Positions 34,120 to 46,325 of a DNA stretch of 64,000 nucleotides are shown piece after piece; position 1 is the first letter of the stretch, and the number at the start of each line of letters is the position of its first letter. The stretch spans positions 1,054,001 through 1,118,000 of the forward strand of contig JANTUC010000011.1 of the NCBI GenBank assembly GCA_026873275.1, written 5' to 3'. A model generated the notes under the pieces. That model did no database searches and was not told where the DNA came from. It was given only the letters and a program-made list of their open reading frames with translations. The DNA is from Pseudopithomyces maydicus. Its lineage: Eukaryota; Ascomycota; Dothideomycetes; Pleosporales; Didymosphaeriaceae. A program made the translations under genes and the position numbers.

Positions 34120-36232
34120 ATGGATGGTCGCCGTGATGCCTCCGAGCGGACACCGCTGCTTCGTGCAAGCTCTCAGCAGCAAAACGATTCGGCCGTATAT
34201 GAAGACGACATCCAAGGGGCAGAGGTAGTGCCAGGTGCTCTTGCAGCACCTCAATTTCCCGCATTGGGAAAGCAAAGGAGCTACTCTAGTAGCCATTGGC
34301 TTGCTCCGGATCAGGAACCATCATCGACCGAACCAGATGAGCCGGGCTTGTTTGGTGAAGATGGCCTTCTTGCAGGCTTATCCAAGACCAAGTTCCGATG
34401 CATCATCATCGGCGTCTTCATGGGCTATTTTGTACGTTTCATAGTTTGCGAGATATGGCAAAGATCTAACCGACGTGAATAGATTGCCATGTTCGATTCT
34501 ACTCTGATGGCGTCGAGCCATCCGGTCATCACATCCTACTTCAACGCATCCAACTCGGCGTCTTGGTTGTCCACTGCCTTTTTACTCACGTCAACATCTC
34601 TGCAACCCCTCTTTGGCAGACTGTCTGACACATTTGGACGACGTTCGTTGTATCTCTCCGGTTTGTTGTTTCTCACAGCCACGACGGCATGGTGCGCCCT
34701 CGCACAAAGCATCGGCAGCTTCATCGCTGCGCGAGCATTTTGCGGCATCGGCGCCGCAGCAGTCCTCTCCATGGGTGGCATCATTATCAACGATCTGGTC
34801 AGCATCCAGGTGCGGAGTACCTATCAGGCGTACATCAACCTCTTCTACGGAAGTGGATCCACTTTAGGTGCTGCCTTCGGAGGTTTCCTCTGCGACAAGT
34901 TAGGATGGAGACTGACGTTCGCCGTCCAAATCCCCTTTTTCGTCGTCATTTTCATCAACGCGTATTTAACAACCCCGTCCACACTTGGTCCCAACCTTGC
35001 CCAGCGGTCCGGTCAAGGCTTCAGAGATGCTTTGAGGGGATTTGACATCGCAGGCTCCATCTTATTAACCGGCTCAGTAGCCTTCCTCATTGCCGGCTTG
35101 AACTTGGGAGGAAATGTGTTTCCCTGGAAGCACCCCTTCGTAATTACCTCGCTCGTAATCGCCGTCGTCGCTGGTGCAATTCTCTTTCGTGTCGAGCACA
35201 AAGCCGCACGACCAGTCATGCCACTCTACCTCCTCTTTTCCCGCCCTCGCGGCACCCTTGTCTTCAACAACTTTCTCGCTAACATCGGCATCAATGCCAT
35301 CATCTTCAACGCACCCTCTACTTCCAAGCTGTAAAGCTCGAATCCGCATCGTCATCTGGGTTCCGTCTCGCAGGACCCTCTCTTGCCCTGATGATTTGCG
35401 GCGTATCCTCTGGCTTCATCATGACGGCCACCGGCCGTATGACTTGGCTCATTATCGTCGGCTCCCTCAGCATGCTTCTAGGCAGTGTTCTTCTGTCGGC
35501 GATGTGGGATGGGATACCAACGTGGCTGGCGACGTTGTTCCTTGTGCCGCCCAGCCTCGGACAAGGACTATCGTATCCAGCCACCATGGTGGGCGTGCTC
35601 GCGACCAGTACGCAGGATGATCAGGCTGTTATGACGAGCACGTTGACCCTATGGCGACAGCTTGGTACCGTGATGGGTGTTGCGCTGAGCAGTCTCGTGT
35701 TGCAGAATGCACTTACAGCGTGGCTTAATACGCTCGTCACAGGATCGCATAAAGAAGAGGTATGCTTATTTGCACCTTTCTGATAACTATTCGGCTGCTC
35801 TCTTCACGCTGCATTTTTCGCTTCTGTCCATTCACTAACATCGTGCAGATTATCCTCACCGTCCGACGCTCCGTGAGATCCATTCTTGACCTTGACCCCA
35901 AACATCAACAGCAAGGTGCGTGAATACACCTGTGTCATCCTCATCCTACATACTGCACACCCACTTACACCCCCTCTTCAACAATCTATCCACCTCGCCC
36001 CCGCCCCACAGACCCACACCCCCTCCCTCCAACGCAGGACAGCACAGCCCCAAACTAATTTTCGCTAGTAATCAACGCGTACACACTCAGCCTACGCACC
36101 ACCTTCATCTCCGCCATCGCCGTATTCGTAATCGTTAATGTACTTACTTTTACGATTCGTCTTCCGAATCTACGGCCTGCCAAGGGGGAGAATCCTGATC
36201 CTCGGGACGAAAATGGGGCTGGGGAGTCCTAA
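34120..36232 (+). CDS. MFS transporter, DHA2/Vba-type (14 predicted membrane segments)
   Basis: Exons 34120-34431, 34483-35759, 35849-35915 and 36069-36232; the introns (51, 89, 153 nt) all have consensus ends and phases fit. A roughly 100-residue hydrophilic leader is followed by membrane helices; GRLSDTFGRR is the MFS loop 2-3 motif. The pattern, including STAFLLTSTSLQPLFGRLSD and NAPLYFQAV, resembles vacuolar basic amino acid (Vba) and multidrug transporters. One base is missing within CCC at 35314-35316; the frame before it ends NAP, and the next frame continues LYFQAVKLES, as in relatives. The corrected length is about 606 aa. Substrate cannot be fixed from sequence. Shares a short promoter with the amidotransferase-like gene. 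Confidence 0.83.
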
Positions 36233-36799
36233 TCATGACGCATGTAGAAGTATGGCAGGTACACGGGTGGAAAATTTTAAGATGCCATGTATATGTGTAT
36301 AGTGTTGTAGACAGGGTGTTGTATGTAGACTAGTGGTGGAACATGGATGGCATGTCGTGGCATGGGAAGCTTGGCTGGTACGTGCCGTGCCAATGCATCG
36401 GTGGTATTTCGCTCTTGGTCTCGGTCGAGCTTTTATGGAATCGCTGAGAGGGAAGCGGGGTGTACCTAGTTGGATACCGCCGGTGACAAGGAAAACCATG
36501 TGGGTACTATACTGTAGCATATATGATATCGCCGAATTCGATAGAAAGCCTGCAGGGCTTCTTGGAGCTGCGCTCTGATGTCGCCGATTATCAGGGCAGT
36601 GTAAACACGGCGTATTTACGCGGTCCTGCGCGGATCGTTGCGGAATGGCTGTGCATTTGGGTGCAGTGCCTGCATACATGCAATTCTTACAACTCGGTGC
36701 TTGTAACGCTTCCCTAGCGTCTGTGCTGCGCTGCTCTGAGCTGTGTATGTTTAATCCACCACACGGCTCGTATACACATCGCAGTCTCGCTACTCAGAC
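36233..36799. other. Intergenic downstream of MFS transporter
   Basis: No gene is supported here. The stretch includes the MFS 3' region and only short random open frames. Confidence 0.5.
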
Positions 36800-38150
36800 C
36801 TCATATGGATAAGAAATCGGTCCAAGAACAAGGTGCCGTTCAGGCTGACTACATGTGCAAAGAAAGGTACGTATGTAGGTACGTGCCGTGCTTAGGTGAG
36901 CTGAGCCAAGCTGGCGATCACTACATACACAAGAGCATGACAGGACCCATATATGCACTTTCGCGCGATTAGTCTTATATGCAACTAACAGAATAAGGTG
37001 AATGTGCGGAGAAGTTGTTCTTGATTATCTAAGCGTGGTTTCGTATGGGCGTGATTTACGATTATCTAGAAAGAATGAATTGTGCATGCATGGGTAGAAA
37101 CTTGTATATTAAAAAATCGACTTTCGTATTGTGAGTATCTGTTTATCTTTTGTATACCGAAATATTATTAAGATATCAATGCTCAGCGGTTCCGTGGTAT
37201 CCTGCCACTAGGTCACTGCTTCGTACTAGAGGTCACTTATTAGTATATGAACAATGATTCCATGTGTGAAAGTGCAAAATGAAACTCGCTTTAAATAAAT
37301 ATAAAAGCTCTTAATGTTGTTGTAAAATCATGAATGAACTGGTTATGATGTCTGTACAACATGTAAAGTAAAACTTGTAAATGCGATGATATCCAGTAGA
37401 ATCTAAGATGCTAATACTTCTATGAATTTATGTTCCTACTGAATTTCCTTATATATTGCTGAGAGTATATGTGAATCGAGCAAAACAATAATTAAAATGA
37501 ATTTCTACTGATTAGAAGTGGCGTTTTGAGGTCGAAAGAGGGACTGCATACTTGCCTCAATTACATTGTCTCTTATAGGTCGTGGTATATACAGCGTTGA
37601 CCTAGTGCACATGTTCTATACGCATATCAGAATCTACCTTAATACCAATATAGGGAGAAGCAAGACTAGATAAGAGACTGGAAAACTAGTAACTATTCAC
37701 ATTAAAGTGTGATCTAATATTGACTATAGTTCATGATGCCACACATAAAAAATGAGTCCTACTTAAACTCGTAAGTTCACAGCTATGTTTCTAAACTTAT
37801 AGAATTATATGTGTACAGATATAAAGCGTAAGCCCCTCTGTTCCACCATCACAGTAGTAGCACTTAAGCCAGGAGTGAAAGTCTACTCATCTCTTCAAAT
37901 CTTCATGCTGTGCAAAGAGAGAGATATATATATATATATGCGTGTGTGAACCAATCACTTCTCATGCATTTCTAACGGTTATACCCACTACGCCTACGAA
38001 ATAATCCAACTGTTACTCCAGGCATCCATTTTCCTAGCATAGCCGCTCCTGCGGCCCCCTGCGGCTGAACGCCAGCCCAACCGGTCAAGCACTCAGCCCT
38101 ACAAACTTTCCATCTAACCGGGAACTAACCACACGTTGGAAGGTTCTATC
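36800..38150. other. AT-rich gene-free island
   Basis: Base composition falls from roughly 50% to about 35-40% GC by eye, with many stop codons in all frames and a (TA)n run at 37923-37939. No open reading frame beyond about 60 codons is present. It could be a decayed, RIP-mutated element, but no residual transposase or repeat ends were recognised. Confidence 0.55.
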
Positions 38151-40170
38151 GACCAGGCAACCGTTCTGTTGACCGGTTGAGCTTCGAGATTCCGTCCGTG
38201 CGTCGCATTCTCGTATTATACTTTTGCACTTTGTGTGCACAGTTTACGCAGAGGATGCATATCACGTTTTCTCTTTGAAGTAAATACCTCGATGGATGGA
38301 TAGAACGAGTATCCATCAAGTAATACGATGTGTAAAGTTGTGGACAAGTACCAGGACCAAAAATACTGTTGTGCCCTATACGAAGTCGAGATGCTGGGGT
38401 CATCGCATCTGATACGGCGCAGCTCCGCCGTCGCAGTTTGTTTCCCTTATCGTTTCGCGTTTTGAAACATTCGGCGAGCGAACGCACGCGCGGAGGCCGT
38501 CTGCCTGCGTGCGAAGTGCATGAATGCATGTGCCGAGCTCCTCATGGTCCGCAATGTAATTCTCCGAGTGGAGTGGGAAATCTGCCGTGCACGTGGGCGT
38601 TTTCGTAGTACTGTTTATACGGCCATTACGAGTGTGCATGTCGCAAGGGACATATGTGATTGGCAGATATGTGCTGGTTCGTGTTTTTTTTGATGGGGGT
38701 GTCAGCCGCGCATAGAGAGTTGAGGTGACTGCATGGGTGAATAGGCAGACAGGCTCGGCTGATTCGAGGCGCGAATTGTGACTGAGGTGGAGTCGTTGCA
38801 TTAGGTAGCTGTTGTCATGATAGCCGATGGGATGGACAAATCCCATAGCATCAAGAAGAAGGCTGGAGTTGTTAGGGCAATCAATATACGAAGCCGAGGC
38901 GCACGGAGTCGGTGGAAACGTGATAGGTTCGTCGTGCGATAGGTCTAAGATGTAGGTTGGTGTTGTTAAATCAGGACAGCGATTGCGCTCCCGGCGTTAG
39001 GCTCGCCTATCAGAGCGTCTAGAGGTATCAGAGCGATAAAAGCATCACGAAAAACGCGGCTGCGACGATTAAGATGGGGCATGCTTCGAACTGTGCCGCC
39101 AACTTGTTAAGCGCTAGGATCGACTGTTTTAATCGGTCAATATGATGAATGCCATCCATGCAGACTGTGCCGCCATGGAGCATCTTGAGTAAGCTGCATC
39201 GAGACTCTGTTCCGATGATAACCATCTTGTAGGCAAACTCATTTGTATTGGAAACGTTGAGCATCCAAATTATGCGCTATTTTTCGAGAAACTCAAATTA
39301 AACGTCGGATCGCTTCGTTTCCGCTTTCGTGTAGCGGTAGACAAGGAACAGCGACATTTTTGGTTGACAGGCAAGACAAGGCGTCCCTCATCGGGTCGCG
39401 TACTCCAGGAAACATGCGGATCCGTGCCGCAAACATGCAAATATACGTGCATGGGGATCTGGTGTTTCGAGGGGCCCGGGAGCTGTTTTTGGAGTGTGAC
39501 AAACGCGGGGCCTTGGGGCCAATATGCAGGTACGGTTTTGCAAGACAGGAATAGAGTTTTGGGGGCGGATCGGTGGTGCAGAATGTCTCAACCACATCTA
39601 TGGTTCTTGATATCAAAATAGTAGCAATTGTTCATCATGGAATGGGTCGCGGTCGAAGTGTTGTAGCAGTATGAGACGATGTATGCGTATGGTATGGAGG
39701 GGCGCTTGTTGCCAGCGCATACAAGCCAGCCACGGAGCGAAAGCGCTCCTGCTCCTCGGGAGTGCGCACGACTAGCAGACCATGTCAAGCATTTGGAACT
39801 GTTCAAGACGATAAGGCAAAGGCAATGCACACAGAATAGCCAGTTGCCATCACTTACGACGTGAAGAAGCATGCTTGTCTGCAGCCCACTTAGCGCTGAC
39901 CATTGATTGGGCCCACCTTTCGAGAAGGCGGTTAGAAAGTGCGATTGACATGTATGGAGTGTTCACTTAGGGTGAGTGATGGACGGGGCGGTGAGGGTGT
40001 GTGAATCATTTAGCGGCAGTCAGCAAGACAGGTATGACCATGGGGTGCACAGGTGGTCGACGATGCTGCACATCAGCGCCCGAATCAATGCTCCGGGCGC
40101 TGAAGCGCATTTCGGCTGGAAGGAGCCATTACATGTTGCAGGGGTGAGCTTAACGTCATCGCAACCGCAA
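38151..40170. other. Gene-free stretch with one small membrane-tailed ORF
   Basis: About 2 kb of ordinary composition. Frames at 38146-38846 and 39270-39872 look random and overlap each other on opposite strands. The only one worth noting is the 78-codon minus-strand ORF at 39028-39264 (listed separately). Confidence 0.4.
39028..39264 (-). CDS. Small hypothetical ORF with hydrophobic C-terminus
   Basis: A 78-codon ATG-initiated frame whose last 17 residues (CPILIVAAAFFVMLLSL) could form a tail anchor. No family is recognised, no introns were placed, and it may be chance. Confidence 0.2.
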   Translation of the reverse strand: MLNVSNTNEFAYKMVIIGTESRCSLLKMLHGGTVCMDGIHHIDRLKQSILALNKLAAQFEACPILIVAAAFFVMLLSL

Positions 40171-42089
40171 ATTACAGTAGACGCCCGTGAGGATCAGATG
40201 GGCTGCTAACCATCGACTCCCTGCCAAGGGCTCCGTAGCCATTGGGCGTGACGCGATGGAGCGTCCTGGCGCAGGTGCAAATTCTGGAGTGCACAGCGTT
40301 CAGCATGGGTGCGGACAGGATGCAGTGCAGAATGTCGTAGGTGTGGGCGTCTTCTGACCCTGGCATGACAATCAGACAATCAGCAGCAGTCACTCGGCAT
40401 GCAAAACGGGCTCTCCAAGGTCCGAGGACGACACGGGGTGGGCTCCGCCGGCGATGCCCAGCTTCGAGGCTATGCTTTGTACCAAGGCATGGCAAGTGCG
40501 TGGTTTTTGACGTCGAGGCGAAAGAGGAGAAGCATATGCTTCGCCAAATCTTGGTCGGGGGACTCGGGGGACGCCGCCTACGCAAATGGCAGGGCGCGAG
40601 AGGCTGCCCGCCCAGGCACAGCGGAGCCTGGAGGTTATCGGCTTGGCAGCGGCGGACGGTCTGTTCGCCTGCCCAGGTGGCCAGGCTTGCTTCGTACGGG
40701 AGCTACTGGCTAGCTCGACCAGACAGACAGGGAGGGGAGGCCGACCGGGGCGGATGAGTGGTTTTCCCCTCGAGGCAATGGCTGGCAGAGGACCAAGCGG
40801 GCAGTGCTGGCGGGCGGGAGAGGGCGGCGGCGAACTCGAGCTTTGCCGCTTCCAAGGTTTTTTTCCTTCCCTTTGCTTCGGCTGCACAACACGACATGGG
40901 CGGGTGCGCTGGGCGTGTTCAGCCAGCTCGTCCAGGAGGGAAACGCCGTGACGCAGTGGCCCGCTTGGCCTCATCTCAGAACGGCGCGGCGAGCAGCAAG
41001 GCCGACGGGCAGTCTATGTGCGCATGTACATAGATACGTACAGGACGTGCCAGTCGGGAATCTGGGATGGCCCTGGAGGTTGGGCGGGCACGCACTGCAG
41101 ACGGCCACATGGCAGGTCGGCCGGGAGGCTCGCTGGAGCGCCCGCTCAGGCTCAGCGAGCGACCAGCAAAGACGCGCGCAGTGTGGGGAACGCGCGCCCC
41201 TAGTGAAACGCGTTTCGAGGATAAAGGCGCTGGCGGCCGGCGCGACGTCTGCATCGTCTGCATCGTCTGCATGTGCGCCGGCCAAGGCCTCACCCAAGCC
41301 AACGCGGCGGACGGCCTAGGCCGGTTGCGGTTCGCGCGTTGGGGCAGTGCATCCTCTGGGCACGCAACCTCCCATGGGCCCAACGAAGGCCCTGTGCGGA
41401 GAGCGAGCGCTGTTGTTGTCGCCTTCAATTTCTGTGGTCGAGCTCTGCAGACTCTTGTTCTCCTGTGTCCGCTCCGTTGCCACTGCTTTCGCAGGAGCCC
41501 GAGTCTTCTAGAGCCCCATTCGCCCTCTGGCATGCGCAGCCATCAACACTGCCACGCCTAGCCTCCCAGACTTGGCCTCTCTCGCGGTCATAGACTGCCC
41601 CAGAGCACCCTTCGACACGTCGTCTTCAGCTGCGTTGGGACGCTTCTCGCACCCTCACGTGGCGTGGCCTTCCTCCAAGCAACCGCCCAGACACCCAGCA
41701 GTGGGCCGCCGTAGCTCTTTGTGCCCTCAACCACCACCAGTCCCACGCGCCGAGGTGAGTGAGCGAGGCTGTGTTTCTTGACCTCAATCAAACCCGCGCC
41801 TCTGCTAACCCTCCCGCTACGCCCAGCCGAGGGAATCCACCTCCCTTCCTCGAAGCTGTTGAGGAAGCCGCGATAGCGTAACCACACAGCCTTGCGCCTA
41901 TAACACCCCCAGCACCACCTGCTCCCTCCTCACTCACACCTCTTGCCGCGCCCAGCCGCATGATCCACCGCCCGTCACACCGGCGAGACGCCCCAGTCCA
42001 TTCTTCCCAACCCATCGCTTGGCGAGCATAGCCTACCTCCCCCCGTACAGCCCCAACACGCGGCCCCTGTCTGCTGTAAGGCCTCCCCC
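40171..42089. other. GC-rich region upstream of the Ca2+-ATPase gene
   Basis: About 1.9 kb of GC-rich sequence with long overlapping open frames on both strands, as expected from high GC rather than coding. It includes three copies of a 9-nt unit (gtctgcatc) at about 41247-41272. The last part is likely the ATPase promoter and 5' leader. Confidence 0.5.
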
Positions 42090-45000
42090 ATGGCTGATAA
42101 AGACGTGGAGGCGCGGAACACGCCCTCTCCTGGTCCTGCACGACGACAGAGGGCACCCACCATCACCATCGACACTTCGGCAGTCAATCCAAACGACCCG
42201 ACTATGGGCGACTCTGTGCCACTAGGCGACCTCAACGATAACCGCTCGCCCTCATCACAGCACAACGACAACAACGGAGACGTCTCTCCACTTACCTCAA
42301 AGCAGCCGACGACTGAACTTCGTCCCGCCAACTCGTTTGAGAGCCGCAAGAGTGGCGAGAGTAGACCCACTAGCCCTCACAATGTCTCGTCTCCTACCAA
42401 TTGGGGGACCTCGTCACAAGGCTTTCTCTCCGTTCCTGGACGCTCGCGCGGTAACTCGTTCGATACCGAGAACGGCGAGTCGACGTCCAGCGGCACCTAC
42501 ATCCCCTCCTCCCAGGGCGAAACAGTCCACGGAGGACACAACGCCACTGACATAATAAATGACAAAGACGCCCTCCGTCCTGACCCTGGGACTGAGGCCG
42601 ACTTCCAAGTTGAAAACAACCCCTTTGCCTTCTCACCAGGCCAGCTAGGGAAGCTCTACAACCCCAAAAGCTTAGCCGCCTTCCACGCGTTGGGCGGTTT
42701 AGACGGTTTAGAAAAGGGTCTAAAAACGAACAGGAAGTCCGGTCTTAGCGTCGATGAGCAACAGATCGACGGCACCATTTCCTTCGAAGAAGCGACCACG
42801 CCCAGCGCATCGCTAGGGCCCAAGACCAATGGTGTCCAACACACCGACACCTCCGCAGAACCAGCCAAGGACGGTTTCGTCGATCGAAAGCGCGTCTTTA
42901 GTGATAACCGACTCCCCGAGCGAAAACCGAAGGGAATCTTGCAACTGGCTTGGATAGCCTACAACGACAAAGTGCTGATTCTGCTTACTATTGCTGCCAT
43001 CATCTCCTTAGCCCTTGGTTTGTACCAAACCTTCGGCGTTACCCATGAACCTGGTGTGCCCAAGGTGGAATGGGTAGAAGGAGTTGCCATCATTGTTGCC
43101 ATCGTCATTGTCGTCGTGGTCGGAGCTGCCAACGATTGGCAAAAGGAAAGACAATTCGTCAAGCTGAACAAGAAGAAGGATGACCGAGTCATCAAGGTTG
43201 TTCGATCTGGTAAACTGCGCGAAATCTCCGTCTACGACATCCTCGTCGGTGACGTGGTCAACCTGGAGCCCGGTGATATGGTGCCTGTTGACGGTATCCT
43301 CATTCAGGGCTACGGGGTCAAGTGCGACGAATCTTCCGCCACAGGTGAATCCGATCTTCTCAAGAAGACTGCTGCCGACGATGTCTTCCGTGCTATCGAA
43401 CATCGCGATTCGACCAAAAAGATGGACCCCTTTATCCTCTCAGGCGCCAAGGTCTCGGAAGGTACCGGTACATTTATCGTCACCGCTACTGGTATCCACT
43501 CAAGCTACGGGAAAACAATGATGTCCCTGCGCGAAGAAAGCGAGGTTACTCCTCTGCAGTCAAAACTCAACACGCTCGCTACCTACATTGCAAAATTGGG
43601 TGGTGCATCTGCTCTCCTGCTGTTTGTGGTCCTCTTCATCGAATTCCTTGTCAAGCTGCGGACCAGTACCGATACGCCAGCCCAGAAGGGTCAAAACTTC
43701 TTGGATATCTTGATCGTCGCTATCACCGTCGTGGTGGTGGCAGTCCCTGAAGGTCTCCCTCTGGCTGTTACACTTGCGCTCGCTTTTGCTACAACTCGCA
43801 TGTTGAAGGACAACAACCTTGTCCGCTTACTCCGATCCTGTGAAACGATGGGAAACGCTACTACCATTTGCTCCGACAAAACAGGTACGCTGACCCAGAA
43901 CAAAATGACCGTAGTCTCTGGTACCTTGGGAACTGCGCTTCGCTTTGGCGATAAGAAACTAAAGGCACCGACTTCCTCCCCACCTATCGATGACGGTACC
44001 AAGGGAAAGCACAGCCTTGAAACCCCGATCGACAACCACGATGATGTTACGCCCTCAGAATTCGTCTCCAATCTGAGCAAGGAAGTTAAAGAGTTGCTCG
44101 AACAATCTATTGTACAGAACACGACTGCTTTCGAAGGCCCTGAAGGCGGACCAGATCCGTTCATCGGTTCCAAGACTGAGACTGCCCTCCTAGGTTTTGC
44201 TCGTGATCACCTAGGTACAGGTTCTCTTGCCACCGAGCGCTCAAACGCGAACATTGTCCAGGTTGTTCCATTCGATTCTGCCATCAAGTGCTCTGCCGCT
44301 GTTGCCAAGCTGTCAGATGGCCGCTACAGGGTCTACGTCAAGGGTGCTTCTGAAATCTTGCTTGGGAAATGTAGCAGCATTGTCTCCGATGCTACCAAGG
44401 AACTTATCGAGAGACCCCTCACGGAGGACAACCGCGAGACGCTAGAGCAAGTCATTAACACCTACGCATCTCGATCGCTCCGAACCATTGGACTCGTCTA
44501 CCGGGACTTTGAAAGCTGGCCGCCACGGGATGCTCGCAGGAGTGAGGACGATGCTAGCCAGGCTGTCTTTGAAGACGTTTTTAAGAAAATGACTTTCTTA
44601 GCAATTGTCGGTATCCAGGACCCTCTACGAAATGGTGTACGCGAAGCCGTCAAAGACTGCCAGAGTGCGGGCGTATATGTCCGCATGGTGACGGGTGACA
44701 ATGTCCTCACTGCCAAGGCAATCGCTGAAGACTGTGGCATCTTGGTACCTGGTGGACTGGTCATGGAAGGTCCCACCTTCAGGAAGCTTTCCAAACGCGA
44801 TATGGATGCTGCGATTCCCAAACTCTGTGTCCTGGCTCGATCTAGCCCAGAGGACAAGCGCAGACTTGTGAAGCGACTCAAGGAGCTGGGAGAGACTGTT
44901 GCCGTGACTGGTGATGGAACCAACGACGCACCTGCTCTGAAGACTGCTGATGTCGGTTTCTCCATGGGTATAGCTGGAACTGAGGTTGCCAAAGAGGCTT

Positions 45001-46325
45001 CAGCTATCATTCTCATGGACGATAACTTTGCCTCTATTGTCAAAGCGCTCCTTTGGGGACGAGCTGTCAACGATGCTGTCAAGAAGTTCCTACAGTTTCA
45101 GATTACTGTCAACATCACGGCTGTTCTTCTTACTTTCATCTCGGCTGTTTCGAGCTCGGATCAAGAGTCAGTTCTTACTGCTGTACAACTGCTATGGGTC
45201 AACCTCATCATGGACACATTTGCCGCCTTGGCACTTGCCACTGATCCTCCGACGCGCAGTCTTCTTAACCGGAAGCCCGACCCCAAGTCTGCACCCCTGA
45301 TCACTTTGAACATGTGGAAGATGATTATCGGACAGGCCATATACCAATTGGTCGTCACGCTGATTCTCTACTTCGCGGGCGAGAAGATTCTCTCGTACGA
45401 CTCCCCAGAAGAGAAGGAGCGCATGCCTACATTGGTGTTCAATACCTTTGTGTGGATGCAGATCTTCAATTCTCTTAACAACCGTCGCTTGGACAACCGC
45501 TTCAATATCTTTGAAGGCATTACACACAATTGGTTCTTCATCGGTATCCTGGGAATCATGATTGGCGGCCAAACCATGATCGTATTCGTCGGAGGCAGGG
45601 CGTTCTCCGTCACCCGCATCAACGGTGCTCAGTGGGCATACTCGATTGTATTGGGAGCTCTGTCGCTTGTTGTTGGTGTCATAGTACGACTCATTCCGGA
45701 TGAGTTGATCAGGCGGTGTATTCCCTCATTCCTGAAGCGCAAGCGAACGCCAGAGCTCGTTGTGTCGGACGATGATTACCAGTGGAATCAAGGTCTTCTT
45801 GAGATCCGCGATGAGCTTGCCTTTATCAAGAGGGTGCGCGGAGGACGTCTGAGCAACCTCAAGTTCAAGATCGAGCACCCCCGCGAGATCTTCTCCCGGT
45901 CCCGATCTAGCCACTCTCTGCCGGGAACTCCTAACAATGGTTCCAACATTGACCACGAGGGCTCTCCAGCACCGCCGACTCCGGATTCGAGGAGTCGCCG
46001 TCGCAACCGATCTCGCTCCAATTCGGCTTTCGGACCGGCCACAGTCATGGCAGGTATCGTTGCTGGAAGCGTGGCTGGCTGGTCACCAATTGATCGTCCA
46101 AGCGGAGACAATGACTCGCTCAAATTCTCCCGCAACCGCAGCAGGTCAGATCTTGAGGCACAAGAAGGCATCGAAGTGCACCCCGACACCAAATCGATCG
46201 ATCCCATCCTTGTGCCGGATGCATCCGAGTACCGTGGCCCCCCAAGTCAGAACCAGGAAACGACACCGAACTTCAACGTGGGTCCATTCGCAGGTGATCC
46301 CAAGCTGAACGACGACAAGTCGTAG
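42090..46325 (+). CDS. pmc1: P-type Ca2+-ATPase, Pmc1/PMCA type
   Basis: A single uninterrupted exon of 1,411 codons, the longest unbroken frame in the window. Hydrophilic N-terminus of about 280 residues, then the P2B ATPase core: first membrane pair, TGES actuator motif (near nt 43345), PEGLPLAV in membrane segment 4, the phosphorylation motif CSDKTGTLTQNKM with the acylated Asp at residue about 596, and TGDGTNDAPAL near residue 940. C-terminal membrane segments are followed by a Ser/Arg-rich tail of about 190 residues. Enzymes of this class pump Ca2+ into the fungal vacuole or out of the cell and are usually induced by calcineurin. Start context cccccATGG is good; no in-frame ATG occurs just before it. 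Confidence 0.93.
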   Translation: MADKDVEARNTPSPGPARRQRAPTITIDTSAVNPNDPTMGDSVPLGDLNDNRSPSSQHNDNNGDVSPLTSKQPTTELRPANSFESRKSGESRPTSPHNVSSPTNWGTSSQGFLSVPGRSRGNSFDTENGESTSSGTYIPSSQGETVHGGHNATDIINDKDALRPDPGTEADFQVENNPFAFSPGQLGKLYNPKSLAAFHALGGLDGLEKGLKTNRKSGLSVDEQQIDGTISFEEATTPSASLGPKTNGVQHTDTSAEPAKDGFVDRKRVFSDNRLPERKPKGILQLAWIAYNDKVLILLTIAAIISLALGLYQTFGVTHEPGVPKVEWVEGVAIIVAIVIVVVVGAANDWQKERQFVKLNKKKDDRVIKVVRSGKLREISVYDILVGDVVNLEPGDMVPVDGILIQGYGVKCDESSATGESDLLKKTAADDVFRAIEHRDSTKKMDPFILSGAKVSEGTGTFIVTATGIHSSYGKTMMSLREESEVTPLQSKLNTLATYIAKLGGASALLLFVVLFIEFLVKLRTSTDTPAQKGQNFLDILIVAITVVVVAVPEGLPLAVTLALAFATTRMLKDNNLVRLLRSCETMGNATTICSDKTGTLTQNKMTVVSGTLGTALRFGDKKLKAPTSSPPIDDGTKGKHSLETPIDNHDDVTPSEFVSNLSKEVKELLEQSIVQNTTAFEGPEGGPDPFIGSKTETALLGFARDHLGTGSLATERSNANIVQVVPFDSAIKCSAAVAKLSDGRYRVYVKGASEILLGKCSSIVSDATKELIERPLTEDNRETLEQVINTYASRSLRTIGLVYRDFESWPPRDARRSEDDASQAVFEDVFKKMTFLAIVGIQDPLRNGVREAVKDCQSAGVYVRMVTGDNVLTAKAIAEDCGILVPGGLVMEGPTFRKLSKRDMDAAIPKLCVLARSSPEDKRRLVKRLKELGETVAVTGDGTNDAPALKTADVGFSMGIAGTEVAKEASAIILMDDNFASIVKALLWGRAVNDAVKKFLQFQITVNITAVLLTFISAVSSSDQESVLTAVQLLWVNLIMDTFAALALATDPPTRSLLNRKPDPKSAPLITLNMWKMIIGQAIYQLVVTLILYFAGEKILSYDSPEEKERMPTLVFNTFVWMQIFNSLNNRRLDNRFNIFEGITHNWFFIGILGIMIGGQTMIVFVGGRAFSVTRINGAQWAYSIVLGALSLVVGVIVRLIPDELIRRCIPSFLKRKRTPELVVSDDDYQWNQGLLEIRDELAFIKRVRGGRLSNLKFKIEHPREIFSRSRSSHSLPGTPNNGSNIDHEGSPAPPTPDSRSRRRNRSRSNSAFGPATVMAGIVAGSVAGWSPIDRPSGDNDSLKFSRNRSRSDLEAQEGIEVHPDTKSIDPILVPDASEYRGPPSQNQETTPNFNVGPFAGDPKLNDDKS

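Noticed and set aside
40390..40974. 194-codon minus-strand ORF and overlapping plus-strand ORFs
   Set aside because: All six frames are open in this GC-rich stretch, composition is Arg/Pro/Ser-rich, and none resembles a protein family.
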